Shown here: piece by piece, positions 17,246 to 27,321 of the stretch | Layout: each line of letters begins with the position of its first letter | Position numbering within the stretch: the first letter of the stretch is position 1 | NCBI RefSeq assembly: GCF_000722635.1 | Contig: NZ_JOKH01000009.1 | Coordinates: 124,001 to 188,000 of the forward strand | Origin: Endozoicomonas numazuensis | GTDB taxonomy: Bacteria > Pseudomonadota > Gammaproteobacteria > Pseudomonadales > Endozoicomonadaceae | Length of the DNA: 64,000 bases | Direction of reading: 5' to 3' | Notes under the pieces: model-generated | Databases searched by the model: none | Seen by the model: only the letters and a program-made list of their open reading frames with translations | Told to the model about the DNA's origin: nothing | Program-made: the position numbers and the translations under genes

Positions 17246-17290
17246 CAAAAAAACCGGTGTACTCCTGAGAGTATCACCGGTTTTTTGTCA
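17246..17290 (-). terminator. Intrinsic terminator downstream of nqrF
   Basis: The stem AAAACCGGTG(T)A...TATCACCGGTTTT surrounds a loop of about a dozen bases. It is flanked by A-runs on the left and T-runs on the right, so it could work in both directions. On the minus strand it ends the nqr operon about 50 nt after the nqrF stop. Confidence 0.85.
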
Positions 17291-17334
17291 GGGATGCCTG
17301 AGCCCCCCAAGCAACACCGCTTTAGACCGATGGA

Positions 17335-18561
17335 TTAACCACCAAAGTCGTCCAGCAGGATGTTTTCAGGCTCAACGCCCTGATCTTCAAGCATCTTGAT
17401 GACCGCAGCGTTCATCATGGGAGGTCCGCACATATAGAACTCACAGTCTTCAGGCGCAACGTGCTCCTTCAGGTAGTTGTCGAACAGTACCTGGTGGATA
17501 AAGCCGGTTTTGCCTTCCCAGTTATCTTCTGGCTGAGGATCAGACAGAGCAAGATGCCAGGTAAAGTTAGGGTTCTCTTCAGCCAGCTTGTCAAACTCTT
17601 CTACGTAGAAGGCTTCACGCAAAGAACGTGCACCGTACCAGAAAGAGATTTTACGAGTCGAAGACAAACGCTTCAGCTGGTCAAAAATATGAGAACGCAT
17701 AGGCGCCATACCTGCACCACCGCCTACGAAGACCATTTCGTTGTCGGTTTCTTTCGCGAAGAATTCTCCGAATGGTCCGTAAACGGTCATCTTGTCACCT
17801 GGTTTCAGGTTAAAGACGTATGAAGACATTTTGCCTGGCTCAAAGTCAGTACCCGGAGGCGGTGAAGCGATACGGATATTGAACTTCAGGATACCTTCTT
17901 CTTCAGGGTAGTTAGCCATGGAGTAGGCACGAATGGTCTCTTCGTTCACCTTGGAAATGTACTTCCACTGGTCAAACTTGTCCCAGTCCCCCCGGTACTC
18001 GTCCTGAATCTCAAAGTTCTTGTACTCAACAGTGTGAGCAGGCGCTTCAAGCTGAACATAACCACCGGCTCGGAAGTTTACGTTTTCACCTTCAGGCAGT
18101 TTCAGAACCAGCTCTTTGATGAAAGTAGCAACGTTGTCGTTAGAAACAACTTCACATTCCCACTTTTTAACACCGAAGAGTTCTTCTTCAACTTCGATTT
18201 CCATGTCCTGCTTAACGTTCACCTGACAGGACAGGCGCCAGCCTTCCTTTTCTTCACGTTTGGTGAAGTGGGAACGCTCGGTAGGCAGCATTTCACCGCC
18301 ACCGTCCAGTACTTTACACTTGCACTGTGCACAGGTACCACCACCGCCACAGGCAGATGGCAGGAAGACGCCCGCGCCTGACAAGGTTGTCAGTAGCTTG
18401 CCACCGGCAGCAGTGGTGACTGCTTTTTCGGCGTCTTCATTAATATTAATGGTCACATTACCGGTGCTGACCAGTCGTGAGCGAGCTGCCAGAATTACCG
18501 CTACGAGCGTCAGCACGATAACGGTAAACATGACTACGCCCAATACGATTGTAGAATCCAT
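17335..18561 (-). CDS. nqrF: Na+-translocating NADH:quinone reductase subunit F
   Basis: The 408-residue subunit is the electron entry point of the Na+-NQR complex: it oxidises NADH via FAD and a [2Fe-2S] centre. One N-terminal TM segment (about 5-26) precedes a ferredoxin domain with C71, C77, C80 and C112 in [12 protein letters not shown] and LSCQ. An FAD motif RAYSMANYP at 211-219 and NADH-binding [17 protein letters not shown] follow. The C-terminal [16 protein letters not shown] is typical. Last gene of the operon, 15 nt after nqrE. All cofactor ligands are present. Confidence 0.98.
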   Translation of the reverse strand: MDSTIVLGVVMFTVIVLTLVAVILAARSRLVSTGNVTININEDAEKAVTTAAGGKLLTTLSGAGVFLPSACGGGGTCAQCKCKVLDGGGEMLPTERSHFTKREEKEGWRLSCQVNVKQDMEIEVEEELFGVKKWECEVVSNDNVATFIKELVLKLPEGENVNFRAGGYVQLEAPAHTVEYKNFEIQDEYRGDWDKFDQWKYISKVNEETIRAYSMANYPEEEGILKFNIRIASPPPGTDFEPGKMSSYVFNLKPGDKMTVYGPFGEFFAKETDNEMVFVGGGAGMAPMRSHIFDQLKRLSSTRKISFWYGARSLREAFYVEEFDKLAEENPNFTWHLALSDPQPEDNWEGKTGFIHQVLFDNYLKEHVAPEDCEFYMCGPPMMNAAVIKMLEDQGVEPENILLDDFGG

Positions 18562-18576
18562 ATTTACGCGATCTCC

Positions 18577-19173
18577 TTACAGCTGTACGCCGGAGAATGA
18601 CAGGAAGCCCAGCGACATCAAACCTACAGTAATGAAGGTGATGCCCAGACCCTGCAGGCCCGGAGGTACGTCACTGTACTTCAACTTTTCACGGATACCG
18701 GCCAGGGCGGCAATTGCCAGAGCCCAGCCAACACCAGCACCCAATCCATATACCGCAGACTCACCCAGGCTGTAGTCACGCTCAACCATGAACAGGGAAG
18801 CACCCATGATGGCGCAGTTCACAGTAATCAGCGGCAGAAATACACCCAGCGCGTTGTAGAGAGACGGTACAAACTTGTCCAGGAACATTTCCAGAATCTG
18901 AACCAGGGCTGCGATAACACCGATGTAGGTGATCAAACCCAAAAAGCTCAGATCGATACCGGCTGCCAGCGCGCTATCTTTCAGGATGTTCTGATAGATC
19001 AGGTTGTTGATGGGCACAGTAATGGCCAGTACCGCTACTACTGCAACACCCAGACCCAGAGCTGTTTTTACCTGCTTGGACACTGCCAGAAAGGTACACA
19101 TGCCCAGGAAGAAAGCCAATGCCATGTTTTCCACGAACACTGCTTTCACAAAAAGTGAGATGAAATGTTCCAT
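18577..19173 (-). CDS. nqrE: Na+-translocating NADH:quinone reductase subunit E
   Basis: The 198-residue protein has six predicted TM segments and is homologous to NqrD/RnfA. It begins [20 protein letters not shown] and includes [14 protein letters not shown] and [18 protein letters not shown]. The paired cysteines (one in GMCTFL, one in TVNCAIMG) are those that bind the intramembrane iron centre between NqrD and NqrE. It forms part of the Na+ path in the inner membrane. It starts 3 nt after nqrD. Length matches the family (about 200). Confidence 0.98.
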   Translation of the reverse strand: MEHFISLFVKAVFVENMALAFFLGMCTFLAVSKQVKTALGLGVAVVAVLAITVPINNLIYQNILKDSALAAGIDLSFLGLITYIGVIAALVQILEMFLDKFVPSLYNALGVFLPLITVNCAIMGASLFMVERDYSLGESAVYGLGAGVGWALAIAALAGIREKLKYSDVPPGLQGLGITFITVGLMSLGFLSFSGVQL

Positions 19174-19176
19174 GGC

Positions 19177-19842
19177 TTAGTGGGCCTCGCTGAACTGGGT
19201 GTTGGGAGCCATCTTGAACTCGTTGTCTTCAACCTGATCCGGCTTGCGACTGCGAATGACCCAGATCAGCAGACCAATCAGGAAGAACGCACTGGGAGCC
19301 AGCAGCATCAGACCATTAGGCTGATACCAGCCACCGTTGTTGACGGTCTTCAGAATTTCAATACCGAACAGATTTCCGGCACCAAACAATTCACGGAAGA
19401 AAGCAACAATCAGTAGAACCGCGCCGTAACCCAGGCCATTACCAATACCGTCCAGGAAAGACAGTTTGGGACCGTTCTTCATAGCGAAGGCTTCGGCACG
19501 ACCCATTACGATACAGTTGGTGATAATCAGACCTACGAATACTGACAGCTGTTTGGAGATGTCATAAGCGTAAGCTTTCAAAATCTGATCCACCACGATT
19601 ACCAGAGAAGCAATAACGGTCATCTGACAGATGATTCGAATGCTGTTAGGTATGTAGTTACGAATCAGGGATACGGCCAGGTTGGAACAGGCTGTTACGC
19701 CAATTACCGCCAAAGCCATAACCAGGCTGACCTGCATGCTGGTGGTCACCGCCAGCGCCGAGCAGATACCAAGAATCTGCAGGGTAATGGGGTTGTTGTT
19801 AACGACCGGTTCCAGCAGGATATCTTTAGTCTTCTCAGACAT
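19177..19842 (-). CDS. nqrD: Na+-translocating NADH:quinone reductase subunit D
   Basis: The 221-residue, six-TM subunit is homologous to Nqr[21 protein letters not shown] near residue 25 and [18 protein letters not shown] near 108 carry the iron-ligand cysteines. A polar C-terminal tail ([19 protein letters not shown]) follows the last helix. Its start overlaps the nqrC stop by one base, which implies translational coupling. Confidence 0.98.
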   Translation of the reverse strand: MSEKTKDILLEPVVNNNPITLQILGICSALAVTTSMQVSLVMALAVIGVTACSNLAVSLIRNYIPNSIRIICQMTVIASLVIVVDQILKAYAYDISKQLSVFVGLIITNCIVMGRAEAFAMKNGPKLSFLDGIGNGLGYGAVLLIVAFFRELFGAGNLFGIEILKTVNNGGWYQPNGLMLLAPSAFFLIGLLIWVIRSRKPDQVEDNEFKMAPNTQFSEAH

Positions 19843-20630
19843 TATGCATCCCCCGCTTTCAGGTTAGTAAGGAACGGTTTGAAGCCTTCGCTGCCCATCC
19901 AGAAATGAATCAGGTTGGTCACACCGTTACTGGTCAATGTTGCACCGGACAATGCATCTACCTTGTAAGGGGACTTCGGATCTGCTCCGCCCTTAACAAG
20001 GCCTGCTTCTACTACACCTTTGTTGTCGTAGATTTTTTTGCCAGGCCACTTTGCTTTCCAGATCGGGTTATCAACTTCACCACCCAGTCCCGGAGTTTCC
20101 TTCTGGTCATAGAAACCAAAACCCTTAACGGTGTTCAGGTCACTGTCCAGTGCCATAAAGCCATACATGGTTGACCACAGTCCATAACCGTGAACCGGCA
20201 GAATGATGGTCTCCAGTTTGCCATTTTTCTCAATGACATACACTTTGGCGATATCAGCCTGACGCTTGATACTGGCGATGTCTTCAGCACCTTTCAGGGC
20301 ACGGGACTCATCAGCAACTTTGGCGGCTACACGCTGGTCGTAGTTGACTGCAGTCTGACCTTCCGGTGTTTTCTCAACGAATTTACCCGTCTTGAGATCG
20401 ACCAGGCGAGGCTGAATCTGCTTGTAAAGCTCAGCGACTTCACTGTTGCTCAGAGCCTTGGCGTCTTTAGCCAGACCAGAGATACTCAGAATGTTGCGCT
20501 GAACGTCGAGCTGGGCGTTTTCTGTCTGCTGTGGCTTCAGGAATACTGCGGCTGCAGAAACCACTACAGAACACACCAGAGAGAGAAGAATCGTTACAAA
20601 TAACGTCTTCTTAATACTATCGTTACCCAT
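19842..20630 (-). CDS. nqrC: Na+-translocating NADH:quinone reductase subunit C
   Basis: The 262-residue subunit has one N-terminal TM segment (about 9-31) and a periplasmic FMN-binding domain. The covalent FMN site is S228-G-A-T231 in [16 protein letters not shown] attachment needs the flavin transferase ApbE, which is not encoded nearby. [17 protein letters not shown] and [10 protein letters not shown] are characteristic. Overlaps by one base at both ends with nqrB and nqrD. Confidence 0.98.
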   Translation of the reverse strand: MGNDSIKKTLFVTILLSLVCSVVVSAAAVFLKPQQTENAQLDVQRNILSISGLAKDAKALSNSEVAELYKQIQPRLVDLKTGKFVEKTPEGQTAVNYDQRVAAKVADESRALKGAEDIASIKRQADIAKVYVIEKNGKLETIILPVHGYGLWSTMYGFMALDSDLNTVKGFGFYDQKETPGLGGEVDNPIWKAKWPGKKIYDNKGVVEAGLVKGGADPKSPYKVDALSGATLTSNGVTNLIHFWMGSEGFKPFLTNLKAGDA

Positions 20631-21829
20631 CAGGCACGAGCCTCCCTACGCTTGATGTTGGCTTCAACCACGAAGTGGTCAATCAGCGGCGCAAACAGGT
20701 TGGCAAACAGGATAGCCAGCATCATACCTTCCGGGTAAGCCGGGTTTACAGTACGAATCAGAACTACCATGATGCCGATCAGGGCACCAAAGAACCACTT
20801 ACCAGTGTTCGTCATGGAAGCTGACACCGGATCAGTGGCCATGAAAATCATACCGAAGGCAAAACCACCCAGAACCATGTGCCAGTACCAGGGCAGACCA
20901 AACATCATATTGGTGTCAGAGCCGATACCGTTGAACAGGGTAGAGGTAGCCACCATACCCAGCATCACGCCCAGCACGATTCTCCAGGAAGCAATACGGG
21001 TTGCCAGCAACACAGCACCACCAATGAAAATGGCCAGTGTTGAAGTTTCACCCACAGAACCCTGAATAGTACCCAGGAATGCGTCGAACCAGGTGATACC
21101 GTTGGAAACTATCTGATCAATCCCACCCTGTTGAGCCAGACTCAGCGCAGTGGCACCGGAGAAACCGTCAACAGCGGTCCACACCAGGTCACCGGAAATC
21201 TGGGCTGGATAAGCAAAGAACAGGAAGGCACGACCTGTCAGAGCCGGGTTCAGGAAGTTCTTGCCTGTACCACCAAATACTTCCTTACCGATGACCACAC
21301 CGAAGGAAATACCCAGAGCCACCTGCCACAAAGGAATGCTAGGTGGAACAATCAGGGCGAACAGCACAGAAGTCACAAAGAAACCTTCGTTGACCTCGTG
21401 ACCACGAACAACGGCAAACAGCACTTCCCAGAAGCCGCCGACAAAGAATGTCACAGCGTAAATAGGCAGGAAGAAGACCGCACCATAAATGAAGTTATCC
21501 CACAGACTTGCAGGATCGTGACCCGCCAACAGGCTGATCAGTGCGCCATGCCAGTCAGCAGGTGCAGCCAGACCACCGGCAATCGCAGTGTTAGCCTGAA
21601 AACCAACATTCCACATACCAAAGAACATGGCTGGGAAGGTGCAAAGCCAGACAAGGCCCATCATACGCTTCAGGTCGATCGCATCGCGAACGTGAGCAGT
21701 ATTGTGCGTCTTGTTGGGTGGGGTATAAAGCAAAGTATCCACTGCTTCAAACAGTGCATACCACTTCTCGTGCTTGCCACCTTTGATAAAGTGGGGCTCG
21801 AGCGTGTCGAGGAGTTTTCTCAAAGCCAT
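20630..21829 (-). CDS. nqrB: Na+-translocating NADH:quinone reductase subunit B
   Basis: The 399-residue, ten-TM subunit forms the Na+ channel core and carries covalent FMN on T227 of GFSGATALS. Other family signatures are [40 protein letters not shown] and [15 protein letters not shown]. It begins 6 nt after nqrA. The conserved N-terminal helix region ([20 protein letters not shown]) is intact. Confidence 0.98.
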   Translation of the reverse strand: MALRKLLDTLEPHFIKGGKHEKWYALFEAVDTLLYTPPNKTHNTAHVRDAIDLKRMMGLVWLCTFPAMFFGMWNVGFQANTAIAGGLAAPADWHGALISLLAGHDPASLWDNFIYGAVFFLPIYAVTFFVGGFWEVLFAVVRGHEVNEGFFVTSVLFALIVPPSIPLWQVALGISFGVVIGKEVFGGTGKNFLNPALTGRAFLFFAYPAQISGDLVWTAVDGFSGATALSLAQQGGIDQIVSNGITWFDAFLGTIQGSVGETSTLAIFIGGAVLLATRIASWRIVLGVMLGMVATSTLFNGIGSDTNMMFGLPWYWHMVLGGFAFGMIFMATDPVSASMTNTGKWFFGALIGIMVVLIRTVNPAYPEGMMLAILFANLFAPLIDHFVVEANIKRREARA

Positions 21830-21835
21830 GATCTG

Positions 21836-23185
21836 TTAGCCCTCCAGCTCGATACGGGTGAGGTTGTCGCGCAGGATGGGACCGTATTCATACTTACCGG
21901 CACACACGTAAGTGCACAATGCCAGGTCGTCCTCTTCCAGTTCCAGAGCACCCAGTTTCTGGGCCATTTCTGTATCACCCACTACAATCGAACGCAGCAA
22001 CTGAGTCGCCAGGATATCCAGAGGCATGACTGTTTCATACTGACCGACTGGCACCATTGCACGCTCGCCACCGTTGGTGGTGGTAGTGAAGTTGAACAGT
22101 TTGCTTCTGCTCAGACCCGAAGTCAGTACGTTCAAGACGGAATGACGGTTCACGGTCGGGTTGACCCAACCCATAAACAGACGTTCATTGCCTTCTTCCA
22201 GAACGGAAACCTGTGTGTGATAACGCCCCAGAAATGCGAAGGAGCCTTTTGAAGTACGACCACCAAACACAGAACCAGAGATAATACGGTTATCACCTTC
22301 TTTCAGTTCACCTGCCGTCAGCTCTTCGATGTTGGCACCCACACGGGTACGAACCAGACGCGGCTTCTCAACCTGAGGGCCCGCCAGAGAAACAACCCGA
22401 TCGGTGAACAGTTTACCGGTAGTAAACAATTTACCGACAGCGATGACATCCTGATAGTTGATCTGCCAAACGGTTTTTTCGGCATTCACTGGATCCAGGA
22501 AGTGGATATGGGTGCTGGGCTGTCCTGCAGGATGAGGACCGTCAAACTCTTCTGCCGTCGCGATGCCAGCAGGAATACGAGCACCCGGTGCTTTACACAG
22601 GAAGATCTTGCCGCCGCTGAGTTTACCCAGGATATTAATACCCTGTTCAAACGCTTCAGCATGTTCACTGACGATCACTTCAGGATCAGCTGCCAGAGGG
22701 TTGGTATCAATGGCTGTCACAAAAATAGAATTTGGACGTGAGCCAAGGGCAGGCACTTTACTGAACGGACGGGTGCGCAGGGCAGTCCAAAGTCCAGAGT
22801 CGTTCAACTGCTCTTCTACCTGCTCGGCAGTCAAGCCAGACAGTGCTTCAGGCTTGTGCTCAGGGAAAGCCACTTCTTCGCTACCCCTTTTGTCGCTCTC
22901 GGCAACATCAATGACAACTGACTGAAGAATACGCTTCTCGCCACGATTAATCGCAGCAACAACACCGGCAGCAGGCGCAGTGTAGCGCACGCCCGGTGTT
23001 TTCTTGTCGGTAAAGAGCTCTTGCCCCTTCTTAACTCGATCTCCGACAGCAACCGCCATAGTAGGTTTCATACCTACGTAATCAAAGCCTATCACAGCGA
23101 CAGAGCGAACCGCTCGGCCCTCCGATATGCTTTGTTCAGGCGCTCCTGTAATCGGAAGATCCAGCCCCTGTTTGATTTTGATCAT
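21836..23185 (-). CDS. nqrA: Na+-translocating NADH:quinone reductase subunit A
   Basis: The 449-residue peripheral cytoplasmic subunit is implicated in quinone binding. Signatures: [20 protein letters not shown] at the start, [20 protein letters not shown], and a C-terminal domain with [19 protein letters not shown]. First gene of the operon, with about 760 nt of upstream sequence before tatD. The N-terminal Rnf/Nqr beta domain, the central domain and the C-terminal domain are all present. Length matches the family. Confidence 0.98.
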   Translation of the reverse strand: MIKIKQGLDLPITGAPEQSISEGRAVRSVAVIGFDYVGMKPTMAVAVGDRVKKGQELFTDKKTPGVRYTAPAAGVVAAINRGEKRILQSVVIDVAESDKRGSEEVAFPEHKPEALSGLTAEQVEEQLNDSGLWTALRTRPFSKVPALGSRPNSIFVTAIDTNPLAADPEVIVSEHAEAFEQGINILGKLSGGKIFLCKAPGARIPAGIATAEEFDGPHPAGQPSTHIHFLDPVNAEKTVWQINYQDVIAVGKLFTTGKLFTDRVVSLAGPQVEKPRLVRTRVGANIEELTAGELKEGDNRIISGSVFGGRTSKGSFAFLGRYHTQVSVLEEGNERLFMGWVNPTVNRHSVLNVLTSGLSRSKLFNFTTTTNGGERAMVPVGQYETVMPLDILATQLLRSIVVGDTEMAQKLGALELEEDDLALCTYVCAGKYEYGPILRDNLTRIELEG

Positions 23186-23512
23186 ACCTTTCGCCTAATC
23201 AATCAATTTTCAGGTCCGGAAAAACCCGCCTCTCCGGTGATAACCGACAACTGACCAATATAACCCTGAATATCCAGCCTTCATTCAACATGAAGTCAGA
23301 ACAAAAGCTCTGATTTCTGCCTCAATCGAATACACAGCAAAAAAGACTTCACTCCAATGGAATGAGTCCTGATTGTGTATATTCTGATTCAGGCAAACTG
23401 ACGATAAACTGGCCTCAAGTCTCGTGCTGCATAGCTGAGACTCAAGTGCAATCGCACATCAACTCATCGTTATGTGGCCGTAACGGCTCACCATAGAAAA
23501 AATGGTGGCGCA

Positions 23513-23541
23513 ATTATAAAGACAGTCTCTTGGATATGCTA
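23513..23541 (-). promoter_or_regulatory. Candidate nqr promoter -10 region
   Basis: Reading the minus strand, TATAAT occurs at 23518-23513, about 330 nt upstream of nqrA. The -35 region at normal spacing (TAGCAT) is poor, so this is only a candidate. It would give a long leader. 23186-23512 holds no gene that I can support. Confidence 0.25.
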
Positions 23542-23629
23542 TAGCCGAATGACCGTGGAATTCCTTAATGTTTAAAGCAGTTACCATTATACGTTCAACC
23601 AAAAATGAGTAATGTATCGCTATCGCGAA

Positions 23630-23900
23630 TCATAAAAACTGATCAAACGGTTGAATACCTGAATTTTCAGCCATAACTCGACGAATAAAGGTATCGGTTT
23701 CAGGCACGTCCTGACCGAAGCATTCATCAGACCCGAACACCAGACAAGCCCGGAAATTGGTTCTTCCCCGTTCTAAGTATCAAGCTTTTCGTACACATCA
23801 GAAAACGAACATCCCAGTGTTTCAGCAGTCATTTTCTTGGTCAGAGCGGCTTTGTGAATTTTCCGGGCTAATTTTCCGGGCTAAAGTGCACGATGAATAA
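23630..23900 (-). pseudogene. Unidentified gene remnant
   Basis: Two minus-strand frames have coding character but are not joined. The first (about 23890-23780) reads KIHKAALTKKMTAETLGCSF then SDVYEKLDT and a stop. The second, ending at a TGA at 23630, reads RACLVFGSDECFGQDVPETD then TFIRRVMAENSGIQPFDQFL. A frameshift between them would explain both. There is no start codon with a ribosome site and no family I recognise. The sequence TTTTCCGGGCTAA is directly repeated at about 23857-23884. Confidence 0.3.
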
Positions 23901-23948
23901 ATATGAAAGACATGACCCATCGAAAAGATGAGCCATTGGGAGTGGTTT

Positions 23949-24731
23949 TTAGCAGGATGCGGCTTTGGGGAAAAGTCGAAAAAAGTTTTCAGATGTCACT
24001 TCGGCCAGCTCTTCTCCAGAAATGCCTTTTAACTCTGCCACACATTTAGCTACGTCGGGCAAGTAGCGAGGTTCGTTTGATTTACCACGATGAGGTACCG
24101 GCGCAAGGTAAGGAGAATCTGTCTCAATCAAAAGACGGTCCAGAGGGACTTTCTTAACCACCTCCCTTAACTCAGCGGCATTTCGAAAGGTGACAATACC
24201 GGAAATGGAAATGAAGTAATTCAGCTCCATCGCCTCTCTCGCCATTTCCCAGCTTTCGGTAAAGCAGTGCAATACACCCGCTCTATCCAGGTTACCGTGC
24301 TGACGTATGAGATCCAGCGTATCTTTTCTGGCATCTCTGGTGTGAACAATAATAGGTAGCTGTGATTGCGCTGCCGCCTGAAGATGAATTTTAAATCGCT
24401 CCTGCTGTACCGCTTTATTATCTGCCGAGTAGTAATAATCAAGACCACTCTCACCAATGGCGATCACCTTTGTATGACGGGCATAGTCTAATAAGGTCTG
24501 CAGGTCCGGCTCCGCTGCGTCTTTCTCCAGGGGGTGTATACCAACTGAGGCATAAACATCCTGATAGGTTTCAGCCAGATGAATCACAGCATCGGCATGC
24601 TCAAGATCAATACCGACACAGAGCATCCTCTCAACACCAACCTGACGGGCTGCGTTAAGTGCTTTTTCCAGGTCACCGCCATAACAATCAAGCTTGAGGC
24701 GGTCGAGATGGCAATGGGAATCAATCAGCAT
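23949..24731 (-). CDS. TatD-family metal-dependent hydrolase (YcfH type)
   Basis: The 260-residue TIM-barrel hydrolase has metal ligands DSHCHLD (residues 4-10), IGESGLDYYY near 92, PIIVHTRDA near 125, VLHCFTESW near 152 and ETDSPYLAPVPHRGKSNEP near 205. TatD family members are Mg2+-dependent DNases or exonucleases; some act in DNA repair. In Pseudomonas-like genomes this gene directly follows pilZ; here a symporter gene and an inverted-repeat element separate them. Family sure; substrate not. Confidence 0.93.
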   Translation of the reverse strand: MLIDSHCHLDRLKLDCYGGDLEKALNAARQVGVERMLCVGIDLEHADAVIHLAETYQDVYASVGIHPLEKDAAEPDLQTLLDYARHTKVIAIGESGLDYYYSADNKAVQQERFKIHLQAAAQSQLPIIVHTRDARKDTLDLIRQHGNLDRAGVLHCFTESWEMAREAMELNYFISISGIVTFRNAAELREVVKKVPLDRLLIETDSPYLAPVPHRGKSNEPRYLPDVAKCVAELKGISGEELAEVTSENFFRLFPKAASC

Positions 24732-24951
24732 GATAGGTCGTATTTAATTCAGCAATATTAAAAGAGGTCATTCTTTATCATACCTCATTCATTACCCCCT
24801 TTCCTCAGGGAAGCTATAAGCGCCCTCCTGCCCTGACAATCACCCAATTAAGCTACCCACATTACTCAGTATTTATGCGACTATCTTTTTAAACGACGCA
24901 AAGCTAGCATCCAATTCCTAGAATAGAACAGATCAACCCAGAATCAGAAAA

Positions 24952-26184
24952 ATGCAGTCTCAATCTGTCAGCATCTCCCGCTTGAATGTCCAGTGGCCAA
25001 ATTATTTCATGGCTTTACTGCTCGGCGCTGTGACCGGAATTTTAATACCCGAACTTTCTGATTTTCTGGCCCCTCTGGGTGTCATCTTCATCAAGGTCAT
25101 CAAGATGCTGGTCATACCGATGATCTTTTTCTCCATTGCCAATGGCATTTTGCAACTCAGCAAAGTCGATTCAATGAAACGAATTGCTTTGAAGACCCTG
25201 GTCATATTTCTTGGCAGTATGGCACTGACCTCGATCATTACACTGATCATCAGCCAGCTGCTCAATAACAGCTGGGGTTATTACTCCGTTCTACCGAATT
25301 ACTTCCAACCTACCGCACAACTGCCTCAACTGTCTGACCTGGCTGATAAAATCATTCCGGAAAACCCCATTGCAGCGATGATGCATGGAGAAGTAATGGC
25401 TACTGTTTTCTTCTCCTGCCTGCTGACTGCCGGTATTCGTTCGAGCGGTGAAAAAGGAAAACCATTAATTGATTTTCTGGAAACATCAGCGATGGTGGTC
25501 AATCAAATGATCAAGCTGATCATGAAGCTGGCCCCACTGGGCATCTTCGCTCTGGCTGCCGACAACTTTGCTAATAGCAATCTGGTGTTGATCAGCGAAC
25601 TGACCACTCTGGTGGGTATCACCTGGGGATTAACGGCCCTCATCATGGTGGCAGGTTTCAGCACTGTCCTGATGTGTATGAAGCTGTCTCCGGGAACCTT
25701 CTTTCGCAAAATGATAGCGCCGCAGATCATGGCCTTCACAGCAGGCTCCAGTTCAGCCACACTGCCCGTAAACATGTCAGTGACCGAGAATCAATTGGGT
25801 GTCAGTAAACCCATTAGCCGATTTGTGCTCTCTCTGGGTTCCGTCATTAATATGAACGGGCTGGCGATCAACCTGACGATGATCGCAGTCTTTGCTTCCC
25901 AGATTTTCAACCTTCACCTTACCTTCGATGACTATCTGCTGATTATTGCCATCAGCACCGTATCAGCCATTGGTGCTGCAGGAATCCCGGGCGCCTTTCT
26001 GCTGTCTTTAACGTTGCTACTCGAAAGCCTTGGCATCCCACTGATGGTTCTGGCCATCATAGCGGCAGTGGCCCAACTGTTTGAAATGAGCGGTACAACA
26101 CTCAATATTACCGGTGACAGCCTGGCGGCTGTAATAGTAGCGAAGTGGGAAGGTAGCCTGGATGAGGAAACGTATAATAGATAG
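24952..26184 (+). CDS. Dicarboxylate/amino acid:cation symporter (DAACS/GltP family)
   Basis: The 410-residue glutamate-transporter homologue has family hallmarks: KMLVIPMIFFSIANGI in TM3, the hairpin-1 serine motif TAGSSSATLPVNMSV near residue 263, NMNGLAINLT in TM7, and GAAGIPGAFL in hairpin 2. It would use a proton or sodium gradient to import glutamate, aspartate or C4-dicarboxylates. It lies on the opposite strand to the conserved tatD-to-maf cluster that it interrupts, so it is probably a later insertion. The ribosome site is weak. Subfamily (GltP, SstT or DctA) not resolved. Confidence 0.9.
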   Translation: MQSQSVSISRLNVQWPNYFMALLLGAVTGILIPELSDFLAPLGVIFIKVIKMLVIPMIFFSIANGILQLSKVDSMKRIALKTLVIFLGSMALTSIITLIISQLLNNSWGYYSVLPNYFQPTAQLPQLSDLADKIIPENPIAAMMHGEVMATVFFSCLLTAGIRSSGEKGKPLIDFLETSAMVVNQMIKLIMKLAPLGIFALAADNFANSNLVLISELTTLVGITWGLTALIMVAGFSTVLMCMKLSPGTFFRKMIAPQIMAFTAGSSSATLPVNMSVTENQLGVSKPISRFVLSLGSVINMNGLAINLTMIAVFASQIFNLHLTFDDYLLIIAISTVSAIGAAGIPGAFLLSLTLLLESLGIPLMVLAIIAAVAQLFEMSGTTLNITGDSLAAVIVAKWEGSLDEETYNR

Positions 26185-26267
26185 TCATCGCCACAGATCA
26201 CTCTATTTTTGTCAGATTCCCAGGCGTCCTTGTTAAAGTCACTCCATCAATTCAGAGCAGCCACCAC

Positions 26268-26371
26268 TAGGAGCCTGACCGAGAATAGACAGCCCGGCCT
26301 AAAACCCAGAAAGAACGGCCATCTTTTCCACTGAATTTTATGCTCGGACGCTATTCTCGGTCAGCCTCCTA
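26268..26371. repeat. Inverted-repeat element or large hairpin downstream of the symporter gene
   Basis: A 21-bp arm TAGGAGCCTGACCGAGAATAG at 26268-26288 is matched by its near-perfect complement at 26351-26371, about 62 bp apart. One arm recurs at 32628-32645 (TAGGAGGCTGACCGAGAT), so this is a dispersed repeat, not a simple terminator. It overlaps the 3' end of the small gene that follows on the minus strand. Confidence 0.7.
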
Positions 26372-26681
26372 GAACAAAAGCAAGAACCATTCCAATCACA
26401 TTACTAACCAGACCAGCAGCTCCGCTATTTGGGCCCACCGACTCTGACTGCGTATCCGGATTTACTGCAATCACAGGATCTGTGGCAGGCTCTATCGGTG
26501 TTTGAGTATTAGCAAACTGACTGCCCGGAGGACAGGAAGCTCTGCCTGCAAAGCCAACAGCGCCTTCAGCGCCATCCAACAGGCAACCCAGGCACAGTTC
26601 ACCGGCAGATATATCTTCCCGGTTACCCATATTCCGAACACCCTGAACTTTCTGGTGATAATCACAGAAATTCAGTACCAC
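26361..26681 (-). CDS. Small unknown protein with C-terminal hydrophobic segment
   Basis: The 106-residue frame (an internal ATG at the MGNREDISAGE segment may be the true start) contains GELCLGCLLDGAEGAVG and a second cysteine-containing stretch (RASCPPGSQF). An acidic Pro/Thr linker follows, then a C-terminal hydrophobic tail GLVSNVIGMVLAFVLGG. The stop lies inside the inverted-repeat element, so the C-terminus may be repeat-derived. It occupies the place where tatD would normally follow pilZ. No family recognised; it may not be expressed. Confidence 0.35.
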   Translation of the reverse strand: MVLNFCDYHQKVQGVRNMGNREDISAGELCLGCLLDGAEGAVGFAGRASCPPGSQFANTQTPIEPATDPVIAVNPDTQSESVGPNSGAAGLVSNVIGMVLAFVLGG

Positions 26682-26812
26682 ATACCAGAGAATCAGGTTC
26701 GGTATTAGACTAAAGAATCAAGATTAATCTTACATAACTGTACGACCACTTAGTCATATAGTTGTTTTTTAACGTCCGTGCAGATGATCTTTTAATCATC
26801 ATCACTCAACCA

Positions 26813-27157
26813 TTACATGGTACTGGTTTCGCGATCAGACTGAAGTGCACCTGCCAGATAAGTTTCTATTTTTGTTCTCACCGCATCCGTGGGATCGGTA
26901 AACTGAACCCCGATACCGGCCATGCGGGACGAACCCTGGGGAGTAATCCAGACAACCTTGCCCGGAACCGGTAATTTATCTACCTCATCCATCAGAGTCA
27001 GACGAATAAAGACCTCATCCCCCAATGAATAACGCTTTGAAGTCGGGATAAACAACCCGCCACCGGTTATAAACGGCATATAGGATGAGTAGAGAGAAGA
27101 AGAGTCTTTGATTGTCAGAGACAAGATGCCTGACATACCACCCTTTCCACGATTCAT
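26813..27157 (-). CDS. pilZ: Type IV pilus assembly PilZ-domain protein
   Basis: I start at the ATG at 27157 (114 residues), preceded by AGGAG at good spacing; the frame extends to 27226 without support. The sequence GILSLTIKDSSSLYSSYMPF then ITGGGLFIPT, and VPGKVVWITPQGS and GIGVQF match P. aeruginosa PilZ. Like that protein, it lacks the RxxxR and D/NxSxxG residues that bind c-di-GMP, so it probably works by protein contact in type IV pilus biogenesis. It follows holB in the conserved order. Confidence 0.93.
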   Translation of the reverse strand: MNRGKGGMSGILSLTIKDSSSLYSSYMPFITGGGLFIPTSKRYSLGDEVFIRLTLMDEVDKLPVPGKVVWITPQGSSRMAGIGVQFTDPTDAVRTKIETYLAGALQSDRETSTM

Positions 27158-27321
27158 TATTCTTCTCCTGCATCTATTTATTATTGATCGTGAAGAACCT
27201 ATCTTACTGACAGTAAGGTTAAGCAATGACCCCTGCCAGCTAAAGATAAATATTCTTTACTCTTGTTTGTTTTACAACACTGTATCTGAGTTTAACCCGT
27301 CCAGCATCGGGTTGATAGAAC

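Noticed and set aside
21131-22252. 373-codon plus-strand frame across nqrB and nqrA
   Set aside because: Antisense to two certain nqr genes, with no start signal and no family resemblance.
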